The notes under the pieces were generated by a model. That model did no database searches, was not told where the DNA came from, and saw only the letters and a list, made by a program, of their open reading frames with translations. The translations under genes were made by a program, and so were the position numbers. A stretch of 64,000 nucleotides of DNA from Pseudacidobacterium ailaaui (GTDB taxonomy: Bacteria; Acidobacteriota; Terriglobia; Terriglobales; Acidobacteriaceae): assembly GCF_000688455.1 (NCBI RefSeq), contig NZ_JIAL01000001.1, positions 961,001 through 1,025,000 on the forward strand, in the 5' to 3' direction. Of the stretch, positions 1 to 8,263 are shown in pieces. How positions within the stretch are numbered: position 1 is the stretch's first letter; each line of letters opens with the position of its first letter.

Positions 1-597
1 GAGAGCGCGGCCGGCAAATATCCGGTCGAGGCCGTGAAAATGATGGCCAAGATCGTGGCTGAAACCGAATCTCAGACGCTGGTGCCGGCCACCCCGGCGC
101 TGCGCCCCAGCCATACCCGGCTTTCCATCGCAGAAACCATCTGCGAGTCGATGGCGCACGCGGCTGAGGACCTGGACATTGCCGGCATCGCCGTATTTAC
201 GGAAACCGGCACCACGGCCCGGCAGCTTTCCAAATACCGCCCCAAGGCCCCGATCTATGCCCTCTCCAGCATCGGACCCGTCATCAACCGGATGAACCTA
301 CTGTGGGGCGTGCAGCCGGTCCAGTGCTCTAAAGCACACACCACCGAGCAGATGGTCGACATGGCCGAGGAGCTTCTCGAAAAAAACGGCTACGCCCATC
401 CCCAGGACATTGTGGGTATCGTCGCCGGCACACGGACCAAGTCCGGCTCAACCAACTTCCTCCGGTTGCACGTGCTGGGAGACAGAATTACAGAATCCGT
501 CAAAAAGAGTATGCCTGCGGTCAAAAAGACAACCGCAAAAAAGACAACCGCAAAAACACCTGCCAAGGCAAAGAGCAAGGCCAAAAAAGGCCGGTAG
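1..597 (+). CDS. pyk: Pyruvate kinase, C-terminal part (5' end outside window)
   Basis: The open frame enters from base 1 with the pyruvate kinase signature GKYPVEAVKMM, followed by the alpha/beta C-terminal domain (FTETGTTARQLSKYRPKAPI, then GTRTKSGSTNFLRLHVLG). Pyruvate kinase converts phosphoenolpyruvate and ADP to pyruvate and ATP in the cytosol. The catalytic barrel lies upstream of the window. The odd part is the tail: after the normal domain end there are about 30 extra residues, almost all Lys, Ala, Thr and Pro, containing two copies of KKTTA encoded by a 15-base tandem repeat at 523-551. Such histone-H1-like tails are not part of the usual family fold. A strong terminator follows. 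Confidence 0.93.
   Translation, partial: ESAAGKYPVEAVKMMAKIVAETESQTLVPATPALRPSHTRLSIAETICESMAHAAEDLDIAGIAVFTETGTTARQLSKYRPKAPIYALSSIGPVINRMNLLWGVQPVQCSKAHTTEQMVDMAEELLEKNGYAHPQDIVGIVAGTRTKSGSTNFLRLHVLGDRITESVKKSMPAVKKTTAKKTTAKTPAKAKSKAKKGR
523..551 (+). repeat. 15-base-period tandem repeat in the pyruvate kinase tail
   Basis: The block AAAAAGACAACCGC occurs at 523-536 and again at 538-551, a period of 15 bases that keeps frame and encodes KKTTA twice. It sits in the Lys/Ala-rich C-terminal extension. Confidence 0.85.
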
Positions 598-636
598 CAG
601 GACCCCTCCGCTCCTGCCCGGCCGTATGGGCGGGCC

Positions 637-668
637 ACAGGCGGCCGCTTGGCCGCCTGTGTTCTTTT
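637..668 (+). terminator. Rho-independent terminator after pyk
   Basis: A perfect 10-bp stem (ACAGGCGGCC at 637-646 with GGCCGCCTGT at 651-660) with a GCTT loop is followed by GTTCTTTT. It lies between the pyk stop and mutL and should separate the two transcripts. Confidence 0.88.
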
Positions 669-720
669 GCACACAAGCACCGGACTTTTCTTCACTGCTG
701 ACCTGCTAAGGTGGAAGGAA

Positions 721-2643
721 ATGGGCCGAATCCGCATTCTCACTGACCAGGTGGCCAATCAAATCGCCGCGGGCGAAGTCGTGGACCGTCCTGCGTCGGT
801 CGTAAAAGAGCTGCTGGAAAACGCGCTGGATGCGGGGGCCACGCGCATCCGCGTAGAGGTGGAGGCCGGCGGACGCAGGCTCATCCGCATCTCTGACAAT
901 GGCCACGGAATGGGCCGCGACGATGCTCTGCTGGCCTTTGAGCGCCATGCGACTTCCAAAATCCGCTCCAGCGATGACCTGCTCTCGATAGCCACATTAG
1001 GGTTTCGCGGCGAAGCGCTGCCCTCAATTGCTTCCATCAGCCGTGTTGTTATGGAAACGCGGGCAGAAGGCGAGGACGCAGGCACCCGGGTGGAGATCGC
1101 CGGGGGCAAGGTCCTCCGGGTGGAGGAGGCAAGTGTTCCACGTGGAACACTTTTCATCATCCGCGACCTGTTCTTCAATACTCCGGCGCGGCGTAAATTT
1201 CTCAAGTCTGAAACGACAGAACTCTCTCATATCACGGCACTTGTCACGCATTATGCGCTGGCGCACCCGGACAAGCACTTTGAGCTTCATGCAGCCACCC
1301 ATGCCTTGCTCCTGGCACCGCCCGTCCACCAGCCGGCAGAACGCATCTTCCAGATTTTCGGCAAAGATACCCTGGACCAGCTTCTTCCTTTGGCTGCGGA
1401 AAGGCCCTTTGACCGCGCCGGCGTGCCGGAACCGCCTCCCTGGAAGCGGGACGAGGAGTACCAGCCCCCGGATCCGGGCTTTCTGCGCATCCGCGGCTTT
1501 GTCTCCAAGCCGGAGCTGCAAAAGCTGAACCGCAATTCCATCTATGTGTTTGTGAACCGCAGGCTTATCCGCGACCGGCTGATTCTGCACGCCGTCAGTG
1601 AGGCCTACCGCAACGTCATTCCTCCGGCCTCTTTCCCGGTGGTGCTGCTTTTTCTTGAGATGCCGCCCCACGAAGTGGACGTGAATGTACATCCGGCCAA
1701 AACAGAGGTCCGCTTTCGCCAGCAGACCCTGGTGCATGATTTTGTTCGCGATGCCATCCGCAACACTCTGGTCCACTCACGGCCTGCAGCCGGCTTTCTG
1801 GCGGCCCTCAACAGCCATCCCCATGCGACGCCTTCGCTGATGCCCAGCGTTTCCCCGCTGCCTGCGCAGTCTGATCCGCCTCCGCAGGCCGAAGATACGA
1901 CGGCCTTCACGCTGACACCTCCCCAACCGCCGCCGCAGGAGGTGCACCTGCCCTTTGCCGAGCAGGGTCTTCCCTCAGCGGTACCGGATCGCTGCAGCCA
2001 GCCGGCAATCGAAATTGCGCAACAGGAGGGCCAAACCGAGGAGGACGCCCCCAGCCTGAACTCTCTGGCCTCGCTAAAGCCGCTGGGCCAACTGCGCGAG
2101 TCCTTCATCCTGGCAGTGAACGATGAGGGGCTCTGGATCGTGGACCAGCATGTAGCGCATGAGCGCATCCTGTTTGAGAAGGTCCTACGCGAGCGGGAGG
2201 TGGAGCGGGTACAGCGTCAGCAATTGCTCATGCCCCTGCTGGTGGAGATGCAGCCGCATCAGATGGTCCTGTTTGCGCAGATTGCGGATGAGCTGGCGCG
2301 CAATGGCTTTGAGGCCGAGCCTTTCGGGCCGCGTACCATCGCCATTAAGGCCGCACCAGTCGGGCTGAGCGGTCAGGAACTGGAGCGCACGCTGATGGAA
2401 ATTCTGGAGCAGACCGGCCAGGGACCGCAGGCCCAGAACCTGGAGACGCTGCGCACCCGCATCGCTGCTTCGATTGCCTGCCACTCAGCCATCAAAGTGA
2501 ACATGCCGCTCGATCCGCAGCGGATGGAGTGGCTGCTTGCGGAGCTGGCAAAGACCGCCCACCCCACCAATTGTCCTCATGGCAGGCCCATCGTCCTGCG
2601 TTACTCCTGGAAAGACATCCAGAAGGCCTTTCAGCGCATTTGA
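721..2643 (+). CDS. mutL: DNA mismatch repair protein MutL (endonuclease-type)
   Basis: 640 residues. The N-terminal GHKL ATPase shows NALDAG (about residue 34), DNGHGM and GFRGEAL, then a proline-rich linker (about 370-440) and the C-terminal dimerisation domain. The C-terminal domain carries DQHVAHERILFE (from residue 475), matching the DQHAxxExxxxE metal-binding nuclease motif, plus ACHSAIK and CPHGRP (from residue 618). This points to a MutL that nicks DNA itself, as in bacteria without MutH. ATG at 721 is preceded by a purine-rich AAGGTGGAAGGAA. mutS is not adjacent. The coding sequence contains a parS-like palindrome. The gene converges on the VOC gene with one base between stops. Confidence 0.97.
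   Translation: MGRIRILTDQVANQIAAGEVVDRPASVVKELLENALDAGATRIRVEVEAGGRRLIRISDNGHGMGRDDALLAFERHATSKIRSSDDLLSIATLGFRGEALPSIASISRVVMETRAEGEDAGTRVEIAGGKVLRVEEASVPRGTLFIIRDLFFNTPARRKFLKSETTELSHITALVTHYALAHPDKHFELHAATHALLLAPPVHQPAERIFQIFGKDTLDQLLPLAAERPFDRAGVPEPPPWKRDEEYQPPDPGFLRIRGFVSKPELQKLNRNSIYVFVNRRLIRDRLILHAVSEAYRNVIPPASFPVVLLFLEMPPHEVDVNVHPAKTEVRFRQQTLVHDFVRDAIRNTLVHSRPAAGFLAALNSHPHATPSLMPSVSPLPAQSDPPPQAEDTTAFTLTPPQPPPQEVHLPFAEQGLPSAVPDRCSQPAIEIAQQEGQTEEDAPSLNSLASLKPLGQLRESFILAVNDEGLWIVDQHVAHERILFEKVLREREVERVQRQQLLMPLLVEMQPHQMVLFAQIADELARNGFEAEPFGPRTIAIKAAPVGLSGQELERTLMEILEQTGQGPQAQNLETLRTRIAASIACHSAIKVNMPLDPQRMEWLLAELAKTAHPTNCPHGRPIVLRYSWKDIQKAFQRI
1131..1152. other. parS: parS-like ParB-binding palindrome inside mutL
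   Basis: A perfect 22-bp palindrome whose core at 1134-1149 is TGTTCCACGTGGAACA. Known chromosomal parS sites follow TGTTNCACGTGAAACA, and the GTTCCACGTGGAAC variant occurs in other phyla such as Pseudomonas. It encodes SVPRGTLF of MutL, so the DNA signal is written into codons. By eye I find no second copy in the window. Confidence 0.72.
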
Positions 2644-2644
2644 A

Positions 2645-3568
2645 TCACGGCTGCGGCGATGGATTGGGTGCGGTAAACGGTGAGCAGCAGGGCGGCTGCA
2701 CATTGGAAAACTCCATGTATTCCAGACGTGTTCCGTCAGGATCGTACACATTGAGCTGCCATTTGCCATCACGCCCAATCTGGGTCCTGGTGTCCGGAGG
2801 CACAAGCCGGTTTTCTGCCTTCAGCATGGCATAGGTTTTCGCCATGCTGATGACGCCGATGGAAAAATGGTTCAGCACTCCGAGCTGGCGCTGGGAAACG
2901 TCCTGGATCCCTCCGCCCGAGGGCCCGCTGGTGAGCATATATTCCAGCCAGTCATGGCCCTCCGGCGTCTGCTGCGAGACCCAGTCCGTCTTTCCTGGCT
3001 GCATGCCGCCATACCAGTAGGGGCGGAAGTCGAGGATGGCGCGATAGAAGGTGTCTTCCTTTTCCCGACTGTGCACCAGCATCCCTACGTGGATGATGTG
3101 ATGTCCGGCAAGGGCCGGCGCCATCACAGCGCGCGGATGAGTGGGCGGCTGCACAAACTGCACCGTGTTCCCTTCCGGGTCCTTTGTATTGAACCAGCGG
3201 CTGCCGTCGCTGGCCCGTTCGACTTTGGCGGGTACCTGGACCCCCTTGGCTTTCAGGTAAAGCCGGAGTTTTTCCGCGTCTGCTGTCTGATACGCCAGAT
3301 GGTCCAGCCGGTTAGGCGAGCTTTTGTCCCGCAGCGGCAGTACCTCGACAAACTGTGTGCTGTTGACGTAATACCGTACGCCCTGCGGATCTTCCGGGTC
3401 GGCCCCCTTCTGGCCGCCTACGAGATCTCCATAGTAGTGTTCGGCTGCAGAGAGGTCGCTGGCATACACCGCGATATGGGAGATCCCGGTAAGCGGCGGG
3501 CGCGACGGCGCGGTCTGGGCTGAAACGATTGAGCAGGCAAGAAAGAAGAGTCCGGCTGTGTGTCTCAT
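2645..3568 (-). CDS. Secreted VOC-fold (glyoxalase/bleomycin-resistance-like) protein
   Basis: 307 residues. It begins with a hydrophobic segment ending LACSIVSAQTA, a plausible signal peptide, so the protein is probably periplasmic. Two VOC modules follow: the first starts at SHIAVYASDLSAAEHYYGDL and ends at DPEGNTVQFVQPP, the second starts at HIIHVGMLVHS and ends at DPDGTRLEYMEF. VOC proteins bind a metal between paired beta-alpha-beta-beta-beta units and include dioxygenases, lyases and isomerases; the substrate cannot be read from sequence. The gene is divergent from the phosphatidyltransferase gene and convergent with mutL. Most VOC enzymes are cytosolic, so export is a little unusual. 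Confidence 0.85.
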   Translation of the reverse strand: MRHTAGLFFLACSIVSAQTAPSRPPLTGISHIAVYASDLSAAEHYYGDLVGGQKGADPEDPQGVRYYVNSTQFVEVLPLRDKSSPNRLDHLAYQTADAEKLRLYLKAKGVQVPAKVERASDGSRWFNTKDPEGNTVQFVQPPTHPRAVMAPALAGHHIIHVGMLVHSREKEDTFYRAILDFRPYWYGGMQPGKTDWVSQQTPEGHDWLEYMLTSGPSGGGIQDVSQRQLGVLNHFSIGVISMAKTYAMLKAENRLVPPDTRTQIGRDGKWQLNVYDPDGTRLEYMEFSNVQPPCCSPFTAPNPSPQP

Positions 3569-3685
3569 GACACCGACAGAGTACAGCGCAGCAGGGACAG
3601 TTGTCAGTCTCTACTGCTGGGCAGCAACAGGAGTTCGATTTCCTGTAACATCAAAGCTTCAGATTCACTATTTTTTAAAGCAAGA

Positions 3686-4261
3686 ATGAATGCATTCCGT
3701 GCCACCCCGAACCAGTTGACCTTTCTGCGCCTTTGCATCATTCCTTTTCTGGTCCTGGCCATTCTGGATGGTTATTACCGCACGGCCTTTGCTCTGTTTC
3801 TGGTAGCCGGGATCACCGACGGCCTGGACGGCCTGCTGGCGCGCGTGCTGCACCAGCGCACGGTACTCGGGCAATATCTGGACCCGGTGGCCGACAAGCT
3901 GTTGCTGAGCACGCTGTTTCTGGTGCTGCACCATGAAGGGGCCATCTCGCGCAAAGTAACGGTGCTGGTCTTTGCGCGCGACCTGGGAATCCTGGTGATC
4001 GCGGCCATCCTCTATGCCGGTATGGGGATGCGGAATTTTCGTCCCAGCCTGTTTGGCAAGGCCAACACACTGGCGCAGATTGTGGCCCTGGTCTCAGTGT
4101 TGCTGAGCTGCTTCTATGCCCCGGAGTGGGTGATGCTTGTCAAGCACTGGTCGTTGCAGGCCACCATCGTGCTGACCGTCGTTTCCGGCTTCCACTACGC
4201 CTGGCGGGTAGGCCGAAGACTGGGTGCTTCTGCCCCTATGGAGGCAGAACGACGGGCTTAA
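3686..4261 (+). CDS. pgsA: CDP-alcohol phosphatidyltransferase (PgsA-like)
   Basis: 191 residues from the ATG at 3686; the frame is open further upstream, but the conserved protein begins at MNAFRATPNQLTFLR. It has several membrane segments and the full family motif: DGLDGLLAR, eight residues, G, three residues, D, three residues, D (GQYLDPVAD). The Asp residues bind two metal ions and the CDP-diacylglycerol. The likely reaction is transfer of a phosphatidyl group to glycerol 3-phosphate in the inner membrane (phosphatidylglycerol synthesis). Other CDP-alcohol transferases such as cardiolipin synthase share the motif, so the acceptor is inferred. Confidence 0.88.
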   Translation: MNAFRATPNQLTFLRLCIIPFLVLAILDGYYRTAFALFLVAGITDGLDGLLARVLHQRTVLGQYLDPVADKLLLSTLFLVLHHEGAISRKVTVLVFARDLGILVIAAILYAGMGMRNFRPSLFGKANTLAQIVALVSVLLSCFYAPEWVMLVKHWSLQATIVLTVVSGFHYAWRVGRRLGASAPMEAERRA

Positions 4262-4289
4262 GGTTTCCGCACGCAGTGCCTTTGCTGTT

Positions 4290-4442
4290 TTACTCTTCTT
4301 CGTCTTCGGCCACCTGTTCCTCGATGGCCATGTCCTGAAATTCCGCTGAGTCGAAGACCTCGCCGCAGTCCTGGCACTCAACGTATTCCACATCCTCTTC
4401 GCGCGCAACGACGCGTACTTTGGGGTGTTTGCAGATCGTCAT
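4290..4442 (-). CDS. Small zinc-ribbon-like acidic protein
   Basis: 50 residues from the ATG at 4442; a TTG at 4475 would add 11 residues. Near the N-terminus is CKH (residues 4-6) and near the middle CQDCGEVFD, giving a CxH...CxxC set that could hold one zinc. The C-terminus is very acidic (MAIEEQVAEDEEE). No function can be assigned. It sits on the minus strand between the phosphatidyltransferase and the isc promoter region. Confidence 0.6.
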   Translation of the reverse strand: MTICKHPKVRVVAREEDVEYVECQDCGEVFDSAEFQDMAIEEQVAEDEEE

Positions 4443-4650
4443 GGGGTATTGGGCGTAAACAGGTGATATCGGCAAAATTTTATCCGGATACGCTCTGTTG
4501 TCAAACAGGAATCCCTTCCTCCCTGGATGCGGAAATCTTCTTCACCCCGGGCCTCAGAGGACTTGCGGCAGCGGGAGTGACGCGCCACCCGGAGGAAGGA
4601 TGGAAGAGTCAATTTCTATTAGAAGATAATTATTATTATTTGCGAACCGC

Positions 4651-4679
4651 TTGAATCCGGACTCTGGCGGTCGTATACT
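4651..4679 (+). promoter_or_regulatory. Promoter of the isc operon
   Basis: TTGAAT at 4651-4656 and TATACT at 4674-4679 are separated by exactly 17 bases, a good sigma-70-type promoter. An A/T-only stretch just upstream (about 4616-4640) could act as an UP element. Transcription would start near 4686, giving a leader of about 38 bases before iscR. IscR-type regulators usually repress their own operon, so an operator is expected here; the imperfect GACT...GGTC pair at 4660-4673 is only a weak candidate. Confidence 0.62.
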
Positions 4680-4723
4680 TGCATCAGAAGAAACGGTCAA
4701 AACCCGTATTTTTCTAGCTTTTC

Positions 4724-5200
4724 ATGCTGAGGCTTACCAAAAAGGCGGACTATGCATTGATGGCGCTCAAGTATCTGGCCGAGCACCAGGATGCCAATGC
4801 GCTGAGCGCAAAAGACATTGCCGAGGCATATCACATTCCGCACCAGTTGCTGGCGAAGATTCTGCAGAAGCTGGCAAAGGTAGGTCTGGTAAAGTCCCAT
4901 GCCGGCATGAATGGCGGCTATGCGCTGGCCAAGGACCCGAGGCGGATTTCGGCCTTTGAGGTCATTTTCGCCATCGACGGGCCGCTGTTTATCACCTCGT
5001 GCTTTACGCATGAGGGAAACTGCGACCTGACCAACAGCTGCACCATCAAAGAACCACTGGCGCGCGTGAACGAGACCATTTCCAGCGTGCTGAAGAACAT
5101 CCATATTTCCGATCTGGTGGAAGAAGGCCGCACGCCGATGGCGCGCAGACTGGTGACCATCCGCTCTGCCACCGGAGAAAAGATCTTGCAGGCATTTTGA
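4724..5200 (+). CDS. iscR: Rrf2-family Fe-S regulator IscR
   Basis: 158 residues. An N-terminal winged helix-turn-helix (LTKKADYALMALKYLA; HIPHQLLAKILQKL; GMNGGYALAK) is followed by three cysteines, C93, C100 and C106, spaced Cx6Cx5C, the cluster-binding pattern of IscR/Rrf2 sensors (E. coli IscR has Cx5Cx5C). The holo-protein normally represses the isc genes and the apo-protein controls other genes. It is the first gene of the operon, 15 bases ahead of iscS, which fits feedback control by Fe-S status. Confidence 0.93.
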   Translation: MLRLTKKADYALMALKYLAEHQDANALSAKDIAEAYHIPHQLLAKILQKLAKVGLVKSHAGMNGGYALAKDPRRISAFEVIFAIDGPLFITSCFTHEGNCDLTNSCTIKEPLARVNETISSVLKNIHISDLVEEGRTPMARRLVTIRSATGEKILQAF

Positions 5201-5215
5201 GGAGAACGAGAGCCA

Positions 5216-6472
5216 ATGAGCACCGCAGTAGAGAACAATCTTTCTGTCCCGGCAGGAGTCAAGCTGCCGATTTACATGGACAACCATGCAACGACACCGC
5301 TGGACCCGCGCGTGCTGGATGCCATGATGCCTTATTTCACGGGCAAATTCGGCAATGCGGCCAGCCGCAACCATTCCTTTGGATGGGAGGCCGAAGCAGC
5401 GGTGGAAGAGGCCCGGACGCAGATCGCAAAGCTCATTGGTGCAACGGCAAAGGAGATCATCTTTACCTCAGGGGCAACGGAGTCCAACAACCTGGCCATC
5501 AAGGGCATCGGCGAGATGTACCGCGAGCGCGGCAACCACATCATTACGCAAGTGACCGAGCACAAGGCCGTTCTGGACACCTGCAAGCGCATGGAAAAGG
5601 CCGGCTTCCGCGTGACCTATCTGCCGGTCAAGGCCGATGGGCTGATTGATCTTGAAGACCTGAAGCGGGCAATCGACGACAAGACCATCCTGGTAACCAT
5701 CATGTTTGCGAACAACGAAATTGGGGTCATCCAGCCGGTAGCTGAAATCGGCAAAATCTGCCGCGAGAAAGGCGTCCTCTTCCACACCGACGCGGTACAG
5801 GCGGTGGGCAAGGTCCCGGTGGATGTGAATGCGATGAACATTGATGTGCTCTCGCTTTCCGGACATAAGATTTACGGGCCAAAGGGCGTCGGCGCACTGT
5901 ATGTGCGGCGGCGCAACCCGCGTGTACAGATTTCTGAACAGATCAACGGCGGCGGGCATGAGCGCGGAATGCGCTCCGGAACACTGAATGTGCCCGGCAT
6001 TGTGGGTCTGGGCAAGGCCTGCGAGATTGCACAAGCAGAGATGGAAAGCGAAGCGCAGCGCCTGCGTGCCCTGCGTGACAAGCTGAAGGCGAAGCTCGAA
6101 TCAAAGCTCGACTACATTCACGTCAACGGCTCGATGGAGCACCGTCTTCCCGGCAATCTAAACATGAGCTTTGTTTACGTAGAAGGCGAGTCGCTGCTGA
6201 TGGGGATCAATGACGTCGCTGTCTCCAGCGGTTCGGCCTGTACCTCGGCCACACTGGAACCATCGTATGTGCTGAAGGCGCTCGGGCTGGGGGACGACGT
6301 GGCGCACAGCTCCATCCGTTTCGGCCTGGGCCGGTTTAATACCGAGGCTGAAGTGGACTACGTGGCTGATAAGGTGATTGATGTCGTCCAGAAGCTGCGC
6401 GAGCTTTCCCCGCTGTACGAGATGGTGAAGGAAGGCATTGACCTGACCAAGATTGAGTGGCAGGCGCATTGA
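5216..6472 (+). CDS. iscS: Cysteine desulfurase IscS
   Basis: 418 residues. This PLP enzyme removes sulfur from cysteine and passes it as a persulfide to IscU. Seen: [14 protein letters not shown] at the start, TSGATESNN, the PLP-lysine motif [12 protein letters not shown], and the mobile catalytic loop SSGSACTSA with its active cysteine, the hallmark of the IscS/NifS group rather than SufS. GGAG sits 15 bases upstream of the ATG at 5216. Second gene of the operon. Confidence 0.96.
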   Translation: MSTAVENNLSVPAGVKLPIYMDNHATTPLDPRVLDAMMPYFTGKFGNAASRNHSFGWEAEAAVEEARTQIAKLIGATAKEIIFTSGATESNNLAIKGIGEMYRERGNHIITQVTEHKAVLDTCKRMEKAGFRVTYLPVKADGLIDLEDLKRAIDDKTILVTIMFANNEIGVIQPVAEIGKICREKGVLFHTDAVQAVGKVPVDVNAMNIDVLSLSGHKIYGPKGVGALYVRRRNPRVQISEQINGGGHERGMRSGTLNVPGIVGLGKACEIAQAEMESEAQRLRALRDKLKAKLESKLDYIHVNGSMEHRLPGNLNMSFVYVEGESLLMGINDVAVSSGSACTSATLEPSYVLKALGLGDDVAHSSIRFGLGRFNTEAEVDYVADKVIDVVQKLRELSPLYEMVKEGIDLTKIEWQAH

Positions 6473-6580
6473 GAATTGGTGGGCTGCGGTGAGAAGGGGG
6501 TTGAAACCTTTCCACTTCAGCGCTGCTCGCCTTCATTGGGCACGACAACAGTTTCACGGTTCATAGGAGGACCATCCAAG

Positions 6581-7000
6581 ATGGCATATAGCGACAAGGT
6601 GATTGACCATTACAACAATCCCCGCAACGTCGGGCAGCTTGATAAATCCAGCCCGGATGTGGGCACGGGACTGGTGGGTGCGCCGGAGTGCGGCGATGTG
6701 ATGCGCCTACAGATTAAAGTCAATCCTGAGACGCAGGTGATTGAAGAGGCCAAGTTCAAGACCTTTGGCTGCGGATCGGCCATCGCCTCTTCTTCCCTGG
6801 CAACAGAATGGGTGAAGGGCAAGACCGTTTCCGAGGCCCTGGAAATCAAGAACACTGACATTGTGAAGGAGCTGGCGCTGCCTCCGGTGAAGATCCACTG
6901 TTCCGTGCTGGCTGAGGACGCCATCCGCGCAGCCATCAGCGACTGGAAAAAGAAGAACGGCGTGGCGGAAGCGGACAAGCCGGCCACTGCGACCGTGTGA
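6581..7000 (+). CDS. iscU: Fe-S cluster scaffold IscU
   Basis: 139 residues from the ATG at 6581, chosen because TAGGAGG lies at 6564-6570 and the family start MAYSDKVIDHYNNPRNVG begins there. The three ligand cysteines are C37 (PECGD, with the conserved Asp39), C64 (FGCGSAIASSS) and C107. LPPVK, the recognition peptide for the HscA chaperone, directly precedes C107. IscU assembles clusters with sulfur from IscS and hands them on with help from HscA/HscB, both encoded downstream. The tail after residue 125 is extended and Ala/Lys-rich. Confidence 0.96.
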   Translation: MAYSDKVIDHYNNPRNVGQLDKSSPDVGTGLVGAPECGDVMRLQIKVNPETQVIEEAKFKTFGCGSAIASSSLATEWVKGKTVSEALEIKNTDIVKELALPPVKIHCSVLAEDAIRAAISDWKKKNGVAEADKPATATV

Positions 7001-7014
7001 CTGGAAGACAGAAA

Positions 7015-7386
7015 ATGAGTACCCAACTTCATGTGCTCGATACGCCCGCGCAAAAGGGCATCCAGGTGACCGAACGCGCGCTGAAGCGTATCCGTATGGC
7101 GATGGCCAAGGAAGGCATCTCACCGGCGGAAGGCGGAGTGCGCCTGGGCATCCAGGGTGGCGGGTGCTCCGGGTTGTCCTACAGCTTGCGTTTCGACACC
7201 CAGCCACGCGAGCGGGACCGCATCTTTCAATTTGAGGATGTGCGCGTTTTTGTGGACCCGAAGTCTTTCCTCTATCTGAGCGGCATGACTCTTGACTACG
7301 AAGAAACGCTGCTGCGGCAGGGCTTTCAGTTCATGAATCCGAATTCAAGCCGGTCCTGCGGATGCGGCTCTTCATTTTCAGCGTAA
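7015..7386 (+). CDS. iscA: A-type Fe-S carrier IscA
   Basis: 123 residues from the ATG at 7015, 14 bases after the iscU stop. It belongs to the HesB/IscA family, with the three conserved cysteines C51 (GGGCSGLSY), C115 and C117 (SCGCGSSF). A-type proteins carry clusters or iron to apo-proteins, mainly for [4Fe-4S] maturation. The N-terminus is about 12 residues longer than in E. coli IscA. ErpA is an alternative label, but the position within the isc operon favours IscA. Confidence 0.93.
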   Translation: MSTQLHVLDTPAQKGIQVTERALKRIRMAMAKEGISPAEGGVRLGIQGGGCSGLSYSLRFDTQPRERDRIFQFEDVRVFVDPKSFLYLSGMTLDYEETLLRQGFQFMNPNSSRSCGCGSSFSA

Positions 7387-7391
7387 GATCG

Positions 7392-7409
7392 GCCGTCCAG
7401 GCGGACGGC
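7392..7409 (+). other. Hairpin in the iscA-hscB gap
   Basis: GCCGTCC (7392-7398) and GGACGGC (7403-7409) form a perfect 7-bp stem with a 4-base loop in the 34-base gap. No U tract follows, so it is more likely an mRNA stability or processing element than a terminator. Confidence 0.45.
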
Positions 7410-7420
7410 ATACACTTTCC

Positions 7421-8131
7421 ATGCAAACTGCCGAGCAACAATCCGTGAAGACGGCGTGCTGGTCGTGCGGCTCAGAGCGGGCCGCCGGCCTGCCCTTCTG
7501 CGATGCCTGTGGTAAGGTGCAGCCCCCGGACCCGGGTCTGACGTATTTTGATGTTTTTGGATTACCGTGGAAGCTGGGCCTGGACCCATCGGCGCTGGAG
7601 CGCGCATTTTATAAGCTTAGTCGGAAACTGCATCCTGACGTCTATGCACAGGCCAGCGCACAGGAGCAGCAATGGAGCCTGGAGCAAACATCGCTGCTCA
7701 ATGACGCCTATCGCACACTCAAAGACCCTGTCACGCGCACCGAGTATCTGCTGCGTCTGGAGGGCGTGGAGATGCAACAGGAGCGGGCCCGGGAAAGCGA
7801 AGCAAAGAAGGAGCCGCGCATACCGCCTGATCTGCTGGAAGAGGTCTTTGAACTGAATCTGCAGCTGGAAGAAATGCGCATGAACCAGAAGATGGGCGAA
7901 GACGATCCCCAGCTCAGGGGAGATCTGGAAAGGGCCAGAACCCTGTTTGAGGGGCAGCTTGCGGACGCGGACAGGCAGTTGCGCACGTTATGGTCAGAAT
8001 GGGACGCCGCGCTGGATGCGCAGGACAGGCCCGCACAGACGGAGGCAAAAAACAGAATGGCGTCGCTCCTGGACCGTCGCCGCTATGTGCGCAATCTGGT
8101 GCGCGATGTGAATGAAACACTGGGGACCTGA
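7421..8131 (+). CDS. hscB: Co-chaperone HscB with N-terminal zinc finger
   Basis: 236 residues. The J-domain has the diagnostic HPD (residues 71-73) that stimulates HscA ATPase, and the C-terminal helical domain (about 130-225) is the part that binds IscU. Ahead of the J-domain is a tetracysteine module, C13/C16 and C27/C30 (CWSC...CDAC). E. coli HscB lacks this; human HSC20/HSCB has one. The total length is longer than the roughly 170 residues of proteobacterial HscB for this reason. It acts with HscA to release clusters from IscU. Confidence 0.93.
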   Translation: MQTAEQQSVKTACWSCGSERAAGLPFCDACGKVQPPDPGLTYFDVFGLPWKLGLDPSALERAFYKLSRKLHPDVYAQASAQEQQWSLEQTSLLNDAYRTLKDPVTRTEYLLRLEGVEMQQERARESEAKKEPRIPPDLLEEVFELNLQLEEMRMNQKMGEDDPQLRGDLERARTLFEGQLADADRQLRTLWSEWDAALDAQDRPAQTEAKNRMASLLDRRRYVRNLVRDVNETLGT

Positions 8132-8145
8132 GGCTGGTTCCATCT

Positions 8146-8167
8146 CCATCGGGACCAGTACCGATGG
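8146..8167 (+). other. Hairpin between hscB and the tautomerase gene
   Basis: CCATCGG (8146-8152) and CCGATGG (8161-8167) form a 7-bp stem with an 8-base loop in the 132-base gap that is the largest inside the isc operon. No U tract follows. It could be an attenuator or an mRNA-end stabiliser. Confidence 0.4.
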
Positions 8168-8263
8168 GGCCCGCGGGAAGGAGAGTTCTTTCACGCTCCC
8201 GCTGCGTTCGCTGCCGCCAGTGATGACAGCACAGATTTTTCACAGTCCAGCTAAAGGATTTTC

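Noticed and set aside
4463-4654. 63-codon plus-strand open frame upstream of iscR
   Set aside because: It runs through the A/T-rich region up to the isc promoter, has no RBS and no recognisable sequence; the region is better read as regulatory.
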